Assembly: GCA_963693365.1 (NCBI GenBank)
Contig: CAVNZM010000003.1
Span: forward strand, 8,866,001-8,930,000
Origin: Amoebidium appalachense
Lineage: Eukaryota; Ichthyosporea
DNA length: 64,000 nucleotides
Direction: 5' to 3'
Positions 10,105 to 17,626 of the stretch are shown piece by piece. The first letter of the stretch is position 1. Each line of letters begins with the position of its first letter. The notes below the pieces were generated by a model that saw only the letters and a list, made by a program, of their open reading frames with translations, was not told the DNA's origin and did no database searches. The position numbers and the translations under genes are program-made.

Positions 10105-10462
10105 CCCCCCCCCCCCCCCCCCCCGCACCCCCCCTCCTTGTAAATGGTTTTAAAAATACAATTTCAATAATCAAAATGAAATAAAATAAAAATAAATCAA
10201 TCATAAAAAACGAAAGAGATAGAGAGAAAGAGAACCAAGATGTAGATTAAAAAACAACGAAGAAAATATGTGTAAATAAACATATGACAAAAAACCCAAG
10301 CTTATTCGCTCACACCTCTTGTGCAGGCACATCACCAGGATTCATGTTCTTGGCAGCAGCAGCCACCGACTCCAGTGCCCTCACCAAGCCGGCCTGCCGT
10401 CTCTGGTCCTCTAATTCTTGTCCCCCTCCCCTCTGCATACCCCCACCCCTCCCTGGGAACAT
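9..10462 (-). CDS. HEATR6: HEATR6-like HEAT-repeat protein gene (multi-exon, 3' part beyond left edge)
   Basis: A spliced minus-strand gene was rebuilt by reading frames across GT/AG junctions. Exons (5' to 3'): 10462-10316, 9026-8916, 7553-7407, 6702-6556, 6056-5967, 5465-5303, a probable linker exon near 3888, 2930-2873, 1813-1708, 1131-1047, 141-9. Apart from the linker, phases agree at every junction. The product collinearly resembles metazoan HEAT repeat-containing protein 6: a [13 protein letters not shown] block, the diagnostic FMFHGLP motif, an acidic Ser/Asp linker ([11 protein letters not shown]), then HEAT helices ([15 protein letters not shown]) and the following [20 protein letters not shown] block. 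The visible part covers roughly the N-terminal half of the human protein (about 1180 aa). HEATR6 is a poorly characterised helical-repeat scaffold; no enzymatic motif is seen. Family assignment rests on remembered human sequence and is strong; the true N-terminus is uncertain. Confidence 0.85.
142..1046. repeat. intron: pyrimidine-rich tract and G-runs
   Basis: Intron of the HEATR6-like gene. 278-760 is an almost pure C/CT tract with C-runs of 20 or more; 880-1046 is GT- and G-rich. A fragment of the dispersed G-run-linked repeat lies at about 970-1012. No exon is seen. Confidence 0.7.
1047..1131 (-). CDS. HEATR6: HEATR6-like exon (HEAT helix)
   Basis: The acceptor is the CAG that ends a CA repeat (cacacacag|AC); the donor is GACAC|gtaagg; 85 nt with phases 1 in and 2 out. 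It encodes [18 protein letters not shown] and YLSAAND, matching PKTRACALQVLSAILEGS and FLSVAED of HEATR6. Confidence 0.85.
1133..1707. repeat. intron with GT microsatellites and poly-G
   Basis: GT repeats at 1133-1163 and 1210-1243, G-runs at 1380-1400 and a run of about 30 G at 1659-1690. On the sense (minus) strand the first GT repeat is the CA repeat whose final CAG is the acceptor of the exon at 1131. Confidence 0.7.
1708..1813 (-). CDS. HEATR6: HEATR6-like exon
   Basis: Acceptor acgtacag directly after a CA-repeat-rich intron; donor CCAG|gtcggt; 35 codons plus one nucleotide. It encodes [12 protein letters not shown] ... LMSAMLHDP, collinear with the GYWSAFIPDTP ... LMTLTLKDP segment of the human protein. 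Confidence 0.82.
1814..2872. repeat. intron with long GT/GC-rich microsatellite and G-runs
   Basis: An imperfect (GT)n with GTGC variants spans about 1820-2120. G-runs of 20 to 44 bases lie at 2430-2450, 2562-2605 and 2745-2780. A copy of the dispersed repeat is listed separately. Confidence 0.7.
2606..2845 (+). repeat. dispersed G-run-linked repeat, copy a
   Basis: Begins directly after a 44-base G-run with a TAGAATGCG start and a GTACGAAGTAC motif, followed by CACCGTGCAGAATGC. After an internal poly-G it ends with CACCTGAGGTTTGACCCATTC, the 3' end shared with the copy at 4122. It lies in an intron of the HEATR6-like gene. Confidence 0.6.
2873..2930 (-). CDS. HEATR6: HEATR6-like exon (HEAT helix)
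   Basis: Acceptor caccacag, donor AGA|gtaagt, 58 nt (one nucleotide plus 19 codons). The peptide ([19 protein letters not shown]) corresponds to the VRQGALVCFLSTI HEAT helix. Confidence 0.75.
3811..3888 (-). CDS. HEATR6: probable HEATR6-like linker exon (ends uncertain)
   Basis: An open stretch contains an acidic Ser/Asp motif ([11 protein letters not shown]) like the SSSESDYSDAEGG linker of human HEATR6. The acceptor at cacag (3889-3890) gives phase 0, which does not fit the phase-1 donor upstream. An alternative acceptor cgag (3873-3874) gives the right phase. No clear GT donor precedes the poly-G tract (poly-C in sense) that follows at 3787-3808, so the 3' end is unknown. Confidence 0.5.
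4122..4310 (+). repeat. dispersed G-run-linked repeat, copy c (longest)
   Basis: Starts at the end of a G-run with TTGAATGCGGAACACGGTAC, then GAAGTAC, CATGGTGCAGGACA, ATGCAACATCAGC, GCAGAGCCCATCCTCAGGG and finally GAGTTTCGACCCC. About 80 percent identical by eye to the copy at 6840 over 140 bp. Partial copies also lie at about 970-1012 and 3408-3440. Confidence 0.7.
4455..4737 (+). repeat. 73-bp direct repeat flanking a dispersed-repeat copy
   Basis: The block TATGTGCTTACAGATGCACT ... GGAAGTAAAGCGGTGGGG occurs at 4459-4530 and again at 4675-4737, almost identically, on either side of dispersed-repeat copy d. This looks like a local duplication that carried the repeat with it. Confidence 0.7.
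4531..4640 (+). repeat. dispersed G-run-linked repeat, copy d
   Basis: Starts with GGTTGAATGCGTCATAATG and carries GTACAAAGTAC, CACGATGCAGAATGC and GCAGAGCCCATT, then runs straight into a G-run. Its inner sequence is closer to the copy at 42318 than to copies at 4122 and 6840, so at least two subfamilies exist. Confidence 0.65.
4738..5302. repeat. intron: long poly-C and CCA tracts
   Basis: C-runs at 4936-4950, 4958-4982, 4990-5012, 5187-5211 and 5269-5292, with A-runs and CAC repeats. The run at 5269 starts 10 bp downstream (sense) of the exon that ends at 5303. Confidence 0.7.
5303..5465 (-). CDS. HEATR6: HEATR6-like exon with FMFHGLP motif
   Basis: Acceptor gaatgcag and donor GCAG|gtgatg, 163 nt, phase 0 in and phase 1 out. 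It encodes [12 protein letters not shown] ... [17 protein letters not shown], matching the human NALKGIQSLL ... KKFMFHGLPGLN block. The phase-1 end requires a further exon before 2930. Confidence 0.88.
5466..5966. repeat. intron: CA microsatellite and 40-base poly-C/poly-A
   Basis: (CA)n with CAAA interruptions at 5478-5562, poly-C at 5706-5748 immediately followed by an A-rich stretch, and C-runs at 5926-5953. Nothing else is seen. Confidence 0.7.
5967..6056 (-). CDS. HEATR6: HEATR6-like exon
   Basis: Acceptor gtcacag and a donor embedded in a GT repeat (AAG|gtgtgtgtgt). Thirty codons, phase 0 at both ends ([13 protein letters not shown] ... SVSK). It falls between the ANLC and FMFHGLP blocks, as expected for the family. 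Confidence 0.75.
6556..6702 (-). CDS. HEATR6: HEATR6-like exon
   Basis: Acceptor tttgcag and donor AAG|gtgagact; 49 codons, phase 0 at both ends. It contains [17 protein letters not shown] and [10 protein letters not shown], a close match to the YLPELLGNTGLLMKLSD and AVHCMANLC blocks of human HEATR6. This is one of the two exons that identify the family. Confidence 0.88.
6840..6985 (+). repeat. dispersed G-run-linked repeat, copy e
   Basis: Begins at the end of a G-run with GGTTGAATGCGGAACACGGT and follows the copy at 4122 almost base for base through GTACGAAGTACGCATACG, GGTGCAGGACA and ATGCAACATCAGCAATGTGC. It ends in another G-run. It is intronic in the HEATR6-like gene. Confidence 0.7.
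7320..7400 (+). repeat. short tandem repeat (about 29 bp unit)
   Basis: The unit CAATCATCAAACACCTATAAT with CAGGCAAC is repeated about three times between 7305 and 7400, just downstream (sense) of the exon ending at 7407. Confidence 0.6.
7407..7553 (-). CDS. HEATR6: HEATR6-like exon
   Basis: The acceptor is the CAG that terminates a CA repeat (cacacacag|GTG); the donor is AAG|gtgggt. There are 49 codons, phase 0 at both ends. It encodes an amphipathic two-helix segment ([14 protein letters not shown] ... [11 protein letters not shown]) at the position of the human LLAYTISAIH...QALAALVY repeat. Confidence 0.8.
7554..8915. repeat. intron with G-runs, GA, GT and GGGT repeats
   Basis: G-runs near 7575-7598, 7646-7668 and 7695-7709; (GA)n at 7714-7769; GT-rich to 7900; poly-G at 8110-8150; (GT)n 8325-8396 and 8466-8534 with (GGGT)n between (8397-8458); then poly-T at 8825-8854 followed by poly-G at 8855-8889. 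Confidence 0.75.
8916..9026 (-). CDS. HEATR6: HEATR6-like exon
   Basis: Bounded by acceptor tatag and donor CAG|gtaatt, exactly 37 codons in phase 0 at both ends. The product ([12 protein letters not shown] ... GDMLARLQ) aligns with the SQLIHHLLNRLQ helix of human HEATR6. The downstream intron holds a poly-G run at its start and GT, GGGT and GA repeats. Confidence 0.8.
9027..10315. repeat. large intron: poly-G/poly-C, CCA and CA repeats
   Basis: Poly-G at 9590-9611, poly-C at 9817-9840 followed by a CCA/CAG-rich stretch to 9895, C-runs and (CA)n at 10018-10120. An open stretch near 9430-9555 was considered as an exon and rejected because its neighbours already join in phase. Confidence 0.65.
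10316..10462 (-). CDS. HEATR6: HEATR6-like exon, N-terminal (exon 1 or 2)
   Basis: Open from an ATG at 10462 to a donor GAG|gtgtga at 10315, phase 0, 49 codons ending [11 protein letters not shown]. The 5' end is uncertain: an in-frame stop lies just above the ATG. An acceptor cccag at 10453 would instead give a phase-1 exon from 10452 that could join an upstream exon ending at 10936. Confidence 0.6.
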
Positions 10463-10935
10463 GTGCCAGGTTTAGAATTTTCTGTGGTGTTCTTATCGCA
10501 GTCACTGGAAACAAGGCACGCAACACAGACAAATAGCCCTTGGATGAAATAGATAAGAGAACATGTAACAGAAACTAAACTAAAAAAAAAATTGCACGCC
10601 TGTGCGGCAACCTAAAGTAGTTGTCTGTACGAGGAATGGAAGAAAACAAGAAAACAAGATAAGCGCTTACGCAAGCAGCGTGCAGAGTACCCTCGTTGGT
10701 ATTGGTCCAGACATAAAACCCGTTACACATCCACACGTGAAAAGCGCATATTGCCGAAAGCATTCATGCTCGCGGATGCATGATTACCAGCAAGTAACCA
10801 AGGCCTCTGCAACCCGAGAACCTGCCACGCCAGATCTACCAACCAAATCAGTGAACTCTACCGAGGACTCTTCAACACAACCCCATGTTCCTGCCAATTT
10901 ACATAGAGAGATGTCAAGACCTAAAGTGCGCTTAC

Positions 10936-11068
10936 CCTGCCCCCTTCCCCCTCCTCTCCCTCTCGACCCAGTCGATCTTTCGGCTGCCTGCCGCTGTTGC
11001 GCTGTGCGAGGTTGGGGGAGTGAAAGAAACGTTGATGTTGCCTGTTTCCACTTCTCAAGCGCCCCCAT
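10936..11068 (-). CDS. candidate first exon of the HEATR6-like gene
   Basis: An ATG at 11068 opens 44 codons (begins MGALEKWKQ, ends Gly/Arg-rich) followed by a good donor AGG|gtaagc. It ends in phase 1, which fits an acceptor at 10453 of the next exon. There is no recognisable similarity to the HEATR6 N-terminus, so it could equally be non-coding. Confidence 0.25.
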
Positions 11069-12394
11069 TATGTACAAGAAAAAGGGAAGCCACAGCAACC
11101 CTAGGAAGAAAAAAATGCCACCATCGAACAGCCTACGCTAGAACCCACTAACCACGGTAATGTCTCCACCATGATTGTTCTTTCTGTTTCCCTCCGACTT
11201 CTCAGAGTCTTCTCAAAAACCCCACCCAGAACAGGGCTGTGCTTGAACTTGGCCGCCCATGTTACGTAATCACCTGGCGCATTTTTACGCAAAGTTCAAC
11301 CGTCTCACGTCCATGATCATCATCATGAGAATTTCAAGTTATTCAAAGTTTTTTTTCTGTTTCACCGGTTAGTACATAATAGCTAGTCAAATAGTAGCTA
11401 CCTAACATTAGCAGCCTACATCTATTCTGGGTTTTCGGTAGCATAACTGTACGTATAAATACCCTCTCCGGTGTTTTCTTGTATCCGTACCGCAGTGTGA
11501 ACTACAGTAGGAAACGGCGTGACATTGATCATTTTCTTCAAGTTTTGCTAAGCAACCAACCAAAATGCAGTTGTGTGGGGTGGATCCGAGAGATAGCCCC
11601 ACAGGCTACTAGCATAACCACCAATAGAACTGAAAAAGCCAAAGATACGAAATAAAAATAATCCGACAAGTGACAAAGGACACCAGCGGGCAAAACCTTA
11701 AGTGTACGTGTATGCGTGAAACTAGTTTGCTCCAGCTAGTCATATGCATCGATGTTGACCAGACCACACTCAGCAAGAAGACATCATTACTCCTCCTTCC
11801 CAACAGGCCCCCCTCAATAAAAACTTCACGAGTTATCCAGTAACAAGTGCATACTGAGATACCTGAACACTGTGTGAAAATCATATAAATAAATGTGACG
11901 ACCAAGAGAATTCAACAAAAAGTCTAAAGTGTTCACATTGCCAGCCAGTGTAGCAGACACCCATAGGGAAAGAGTTAAAACGCGACATAAAAACTCACAC
12001 CTATCAACATGCTTGTGATTTAAAAAGTTCAGCACAAAGGTGGCACCAGCGGCGATGAAAACAAGAATTACAGCGCCACTGCACAACTTCCCAGGCAATA
12101 TCAACATCAGAGCACCATACAGACTTATCTACTAGGGCGGTATCCATACGTACAGCAGGAGAAATGTATCCTGCCAAAGCTCCCAAAAAGCGATAATGAT
12201 CAGTACGGTGTTGCCTAAGGAACAGAACACATGCCGACTGAGTTATACCTTTTATTTCTCTATCAGAACGAGAAAGAAACTTATACTGCGTATGGTAATA
12301 ACGCGAAAAGGCAGAAAAAACAGGAAGAGAAAAGAAAGAGGGAGTGAGATAGCGAGAGGAAGAATCAGGTTGAAAGAGGGTAGGCTGAGGACAT
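11069..12394. other. intergenic or unassigned sequence
   Basis: Ordinary composition without the homopolymer tracts of the flanks. No coding stretch recognised. A minus-strand open frame at 12004-12474 may be the decayed C-terminal part of the LINE at 12395-13612, but I see no motif in it. Confidence 0.4.
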
Positions 12395-13612
12395 TCAGAA
12401 GTAGAGTTGGTGAACCGGGGGGGAAGAGGGATGGAGGGAGGGGGGGGGAAAGAAAGCATAAAGAGGGTGACCATCAGGTATCCTAACTAAATGAAAACAA
12501 AAACGAAGAGACAATTCCTCCATACGACAAACAGCAGACGACAATCCAAACATACTGATTAAGGGAGGCACAAACCGAGTACAAAACAAAGAGTGTAGCG
12601 CAGTACCCTGAAAATCGTCGAACTCTTTCAGCGCCACGGCCGCCTCGCGAGGTGGGGCGCAGGCCAATAGCGGAAGTCCATATTCGAAAGTCGGCCGTAA
12701 AAAAGTTTTATAGTAGAGAAGAAGGTTCGCAGAAAGTCGGCCGTAAAAAAGTTTTATAGTAGAGAAGAAGGTTCGCAGGATGGATCACAGACTCCCGTTG
12801 AAACATATATGACACGATGTGAAGCTTACCCTTCGCACGAGCGATCCGTGCCGCGAGGAGCTTGCGGAAATCAATACCCCGTGCAGTAAAAGGAATACCC
12901 AAATAGTCATAGGTGCTCTGAACAGGAATAGGAAGACCGGCAAATCGAAAGGAAGCGTTTTTCGAAAAAGTAGCACACTTTGCAATTCCGACTGTCATGA
13001 GATTCTCGGTGCACCATTGATCCACCTGACGAAGCATCTGGTGCATGACATCTTTGGTTAAGGAACAAAGAACAATATTGTCCGCAAAAAGGAGACCCGG
13101 TACACGGCGGGTATGCAGTTGGCCAAAGGGTTCGAGGGCGCAGGCTAAATCGTCAATGAAAACGTCAAACAACAACGGACTCAGGAGGGACCCCTGCAGA
13201 AGACCCCGAGAACGGGAAAAACCGGGTGTTAATGTTCCATTGACCGCCGCTCCTCCGCGAGTGGTATCGAACAACGCTTGCAGAAGACGGCCAAAGGGGG
13301 CTGGTAAGCCCCGCATAGCCAGCTTATGCCATAACAAACCAGTGGGTACGGTGTCGTAGGCGTTCTTAAGGTCGATGAAGACAACGTGTGGAGAGCCAGA
13401 AGTAATGGATTCATGGAGTAACAGGCCGTGATTATAACACGAATAGGCATGACGAAAGCCCCCTTGAAGGGAAGAAAGACGGAACACGGCGTTTAAAGAT
13501 TCGTCGGTGTTAAACGCGCGAAATTCAATGATGCAACCCTCGAAGAGCCGACGAAAAACGTTGGTAAGTGTGACAGCCTGGACGAAAGTTGTTAATGACC
13601 CCCTGCGATACC
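12395..13612 (-). pseudogene. LINE-type (non-LTR) reverse transcriptase, broken
   Basis: Minus-strand open frame with non-LTR reverse transcriptase motifs in order: VFIDLKNAYDTVP (motif A), QGSLLSPLLFDVFIDDL (motif B) and LLFADNIVLCS (motif C). Motif C reads FADN where active enzymes have FADD or YADD, so a catalytic aspartate is replaced. The frame is then broken at about 12730 by a 46-bp tandem duplication, after which the same protein continues in another frame (12395-12685). At the 5' end it stops abruptly where an LTR begins at 13613, so the upstream half (endonuclease, start of RT) has been split off by that insertion. It is dead on two independent grounds. Confidence 0.85.
12686..12777. 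repeat. 46-bp perfect tandem duplication inside LINE RT
   Basis: Two adjacent copies (12686-12731 and 12732-12777) of a unit beginning GAAAGTCGGCCGTAAAAAAG. Because 46 is not a multiple of three it shifts the RT reading frame. Confidence 0.9.
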
Positions 13613-14549
13613 TGTTGTGTGACGTAGTATTTACATATTGTAAGATCTTCTCAGTTCGTGTTATGTTGAAGTTCATTCATTTACTTAGTGAAAAAAGATG
13701 TGCTCCTTGTACGTAAATTATGACATCGATCTCCAGTGTGTTTGAGTACTCGTAATCGTGTTGTGTCGGCTATATTCGTGTGTTTAGATATCGATTACAG
13801 CAACTGATTATAGGTACACGAGTCTACCCAGTGAGGGAGAAACGTCTACATATTTATGTGTACATGAATATCTTCGGTTACAACTGTGTTTTCATGTTCG
13901 TGTTTTCTGTCCTGCTTTCTTTTCTTTTTCCTCTTTCTTCTTTCTTTTCTCTTTCTTTCTTCTCTTGTTTCCTTTCACATAATTATATTTCTTTCTCACT
14001 AATATACGTTGAGTAGATTTATATTACTCGTTATGTTTTGATTGGTAGAAAAACACTTAGGTTACACTTTAGCTTGTCATGTATGATTCATAGCTTAGTC
14101 AACCACTTTTGTTTTGTGTGTTGCCTTACTATATTCAATCAGTGGACTTAGTCAGAAAATGTCTGAGTCTTTGTAGACGGTGATAGGTTAGAAACATCAC
14201 CTCTTTCCTCGTTACTTTTCACCTCATTTCTTTCTTATAGCCGTGACCTATGTTGTGCGTTCCTGTGTCTCCGGATCTATCTGGGAAATGATCAGTTAAT
14301 TGTGATTGGTTATTTTAGACATATATCTGATTTCCGACTGGTCGGAAATCATGTATGGATTTGACTTAGAGGAATTTCAGGTATTTATGCGAGATCAAAA
14401 TAAATTGAGTTCAGTCGTGTTAGTAAACATTGATGTCTGTTGTGTACACTGCTCCGATCGTTCCGTGTTTTAATGTTGTGTGTCTGTGGTGTTTTCACAC
14501 TGCACCACTGTGTCTTTGCTTCCATCCCAAATACTTATACAATTTTACA
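13613..14549 (+). repeat. 5' LTR of copia element 1 (subfamily A-prime)
   Basis: About 937 bp, beginning TGTTGTGTGACGTAG and ending in TTTTACA, same type as the LTR at 58405. It includes a 22-bp palindrome at 14329-14350 (arms GATTTCCGAC and GTCGGAAATC). The 5' LTR normally drives the element. Confidence 0.85.
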
Positions 14550-14611
14550 GGTTATGCAGCCCTTTTGCACGCTCCCTACACACATCTAGACCTAGCGATC
14601 GTTTTTCAATC

Positions 14612-16726
14612 ATGGATCCAAACAAAACTGTTGTGAACAAAATAACGATGTGGAAAGGTGAAGGGAACTTGAAGACTGGTCCCGATAGCAAAACCACCTA
14701 TTTTCAATGGGAAATCATCTTTCTCGGCATGATGACCGGCACCAAAGGTGTCCGACTCGTGGATGTTGTGCTTGCTGACAACTACGTCCCCCCTAGCACC
14801 GTCGCGGTGGACGGTGAACTCCCCTTCTACGGCTACGGCACTGCCGCGGAACTCAAGGAGGCCCGCAATTGCCAATGCTCCATATGATTCAGAACATCGA
14901 CCCTTCCGTGCTCACCACCGTCGCCCAGTACCGCATTGGCATGGGCCCTGAACGGGCCATGTGGAAATTCCGTCAACACTACCTTCAAGGCAAACCCGAT
15001 CAGATCCGCATCCTTCACCGTCAGTGGGATGCCTGTGCCCTTCAGCCCGGTGAATCATTCACCACCTACCTGAGTCGTCTGCAGACCATCGTGAACCAGC
15101 TCCAGTCCCTCCAAGATGAGTCCATTCACTTCACTCGTCTAGCTGAGAAGTTCTTCAATGAACTCACCACCCGAGACGACCTCACCCCTGAGTTCAACCG
15201 CCTCATCGAAGACTACTACTTCGGTGATAAGATATTCCCCGACTTTGAGTCCCTGCACAACCACATCAAGGGCATCGAGTTACGTCAAGACCTCAAGATG
15301 CAACTCCGGAACAACCGTGCACACCGTCCCTCCAAGTCCAGGATGGCATTGAATGCCAGTGCTCCCCCCCGTGATCTTCCCCGCCGTGACTTACGCAACC
15401 GACTTGACCGTACCTCCGGCACGGACCTCCGAACTCGTCTCTCCCGTCAGCACACCCGTTCCCGTTCCCCCCACCGGCCTGCCTTCCGGTCCACGTCCCG
15501 TTCCCCCAGTCATTCCCGTTTCTCGGGTTCCCGTCGTTCTGATTCCCCGGCTCGTTCAAGCATCCCGTCCGCGAATGAATGCTCCTACTGCCACGAGCCT
15601 GATCACAAGATCATCATCAATTGCCCCGAACCGAAATGCCGTATGTCCAGACACAACCGTTCCCGTCAAGGCAGTGAGAAATCCGTCTCCTTTGCCTTCT
15701 CTGCATACAATGCTAGCTCCGTCCCCGTGTCTTCCGACCCTGCCTGGGATTCCGGGTGCAACATGACTGTCTGCCCCACCTGTGAGTTCTTCCACGACCT
15801 CACTCCCCTCCCAGCACCGACTCCCGTTGCTGCCTTCAACGGGACCCCCGTCATGGCCACCCACGCCGGCCATATCGTCATCAACACCACCACCGACCGT
15901 GACCATGGCACTGCCACCCTTACCATTGAGGCCTACTACACCCCGTCTGGCCAAGCCTTCCTCATCTCAACATCCCAAGCTGCTGCCGAATACATCAAGG
16001 GTGATTTGAATGATGCCTCCACTCCGTCATTCCTCTTCGACCGACTCACAGGCCGTCACCTCCGAGTCGTCAACCTCCGTCTACACAACGGTCTGTATTA
16101 CTTCACGGACTACACAATTCAACCACCCACTCGTCCTGTGGCTCTGGCTGCCACTACCAGTGTTAACCCATCCATCCGGCACCATCGTCTGGGGCACCGT
16201 GCTATGACCAGCATCAAGGAAATGGTGAAACACGACCTTGTTATCGGCCTCCCCTCGTCTGTCCTCGACTGTGATGTTCCTGATTGTCATGGCTGCATCA
16301 TGGGTAAAACCACCAAGGCCCCGTTCAAGGGTGACCGTCCTCACTCCACCATCAGCGGACATGAATGGCATTGGGATTTTTTTTGAGCCTACCACGACAT
16401 CGTACGGAGGCTCCAAGGTTGCTCTCGTCACTGTCTGCCGTGCCTCCGGACTCGTCAAGATCTACCCGATGGCCGACCGTACGTACCACCCTGGACATTA
16501 TCACAGCTCACACCAACCTCGTAGCTACACATGCCCCCTCCAAAGTTGGTGACTACCACTTCGACTCCGGCTCTGAGTTCACCTCCCACGCTACCCGTGC
16601 TTTTTGCATCTCCCAGGGCATCAAGGCCAGTTATGCTCCGGTGGACTGCCCTCAACTGAACAGCTATGTTGAACGTCGTATGCGGTTCCTCCAAAAGATT
16701 GGTCGTTGCCTCCTCCATCAAGTCCG
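14612..16726 (+). pseudogene. copia gag-pol remnant (element 1)
   Basis: Starts with ATG at 14612 (MDPNKTVVNKITMWKGEG). One base is missing at about 14872 relative to A1, shifting the frame; the second stretch runs to 16386 and contains gag, a CCHC-like knuckle disturbed by an extra codon (IIIN instead of IID), the DSG protease site and the HHCC integrase zinc domain. A run of eight T (seven in A1) at 16376-16384 shifts the frame again before the integrase core. The sequence ends at 16726 where an inverted LTR starts. Confidence 0.85.
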
Positions 16727-17626
16727 TGTCAAATTATATAAGTATTTGGGACGGAAGCAGAGACACAGTGGTGCAGTGTGAAAACACCACAGACACACAC
16801 AACAACAAAACACGAAACGATCGGAGCAGTGTACACAACAGACATCAATGTTTAGACACGACTGAACTCAATTTATTCCGATCTTCGAATAAATACCTGA
16901 AATTCCTCTAAGTTTAATCCATACATGATTTCCGACCAGTCGGAAATCAGATCTATCTCTAATAGAAACCAATCACTAAGAACCAATTGCTTTCAGAGAG
17001 ATCTGGTACGCGGAGACGTACACGATAGGACACAGACACTAGTTAAGATCAACTCGTGTCATCATCAAGGAAGTTCTAACCTATGACACACTGCAAAGAC
17101 TCAGACATATCACACTTAACCTTGATGATTGGTTAAAGCCCGGCAACACATGAAAACTAAAGTAAATCAATGAAGTCTAATCACACATGTTATTCTAAGT
17201 GTAGCCTAAGTGTGTTACCGTCCAATGAACACGTATTAAGTAGCACAAATCTACCTAACATATATTAGTAGAAAAGAAATACGATTATACACATGAAGAC
17301 AAGGAGAGAAAGAAAAGAAAAATAAGGAAGGAGAAAGAGAAAGAAAAAGAGAGCACAGATTAACAACCAAGATAGTAATAGCATAACTATAACCAGAGAT
17401 ATTTATGTACACACAAACATGTACACGTCTCTCCCTGAGTGGGTGGATCCGTGTACACACATATAAATATTCTCAGAATCGATATCACAATACACGATTG
17501 GAGCCGATACAACACGATTACAAGTATACAAGCATATCGGAGATCGATGCTACACTTTACATAATAGGAGTGCGGCATTTACACTAAGCATATGAACTGA
17601 AACATAACACAAACTGAGAAGATCCC
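16727..17626 (-). repeat. truncated copia LTR in reverse orientation
   Basis: Begins TGTCAAATTATATAAG and follows the A-type LTR (compare 22733) to GAGAAGATC, lacking the last 30 bp or so. It contains the palindrome at 16927-16948. It interrupts the integrase of element 1 and is followed directly by gag sequence of element A2, so the rest of its own element has been lost by deletion or recombination. Confidence 0.85.

Larger units (their letters stand above)
13613..16726 (+). mobile_element. decayed Ty1/copia element 1 (5' part only)
   Basis: Plus-strand element: LTR 13613-14549, leader, gag start at 14612, protease and integrase, cut off at 16726 inside the integrase by an inverted LTR. It was inserted into the LINE at 13612/13613. 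The right end and target duplication are lost. Coding sequence is closely related to A1 and A3, with indels. Confidence 0.85.

Noticed and set aside
10602-11141. 179-aa plus-strand open frame
   Set aside because: No recognisable motif; overlaps the probable 5' end of the minus-strand gene and lacks splice or promoter signals.
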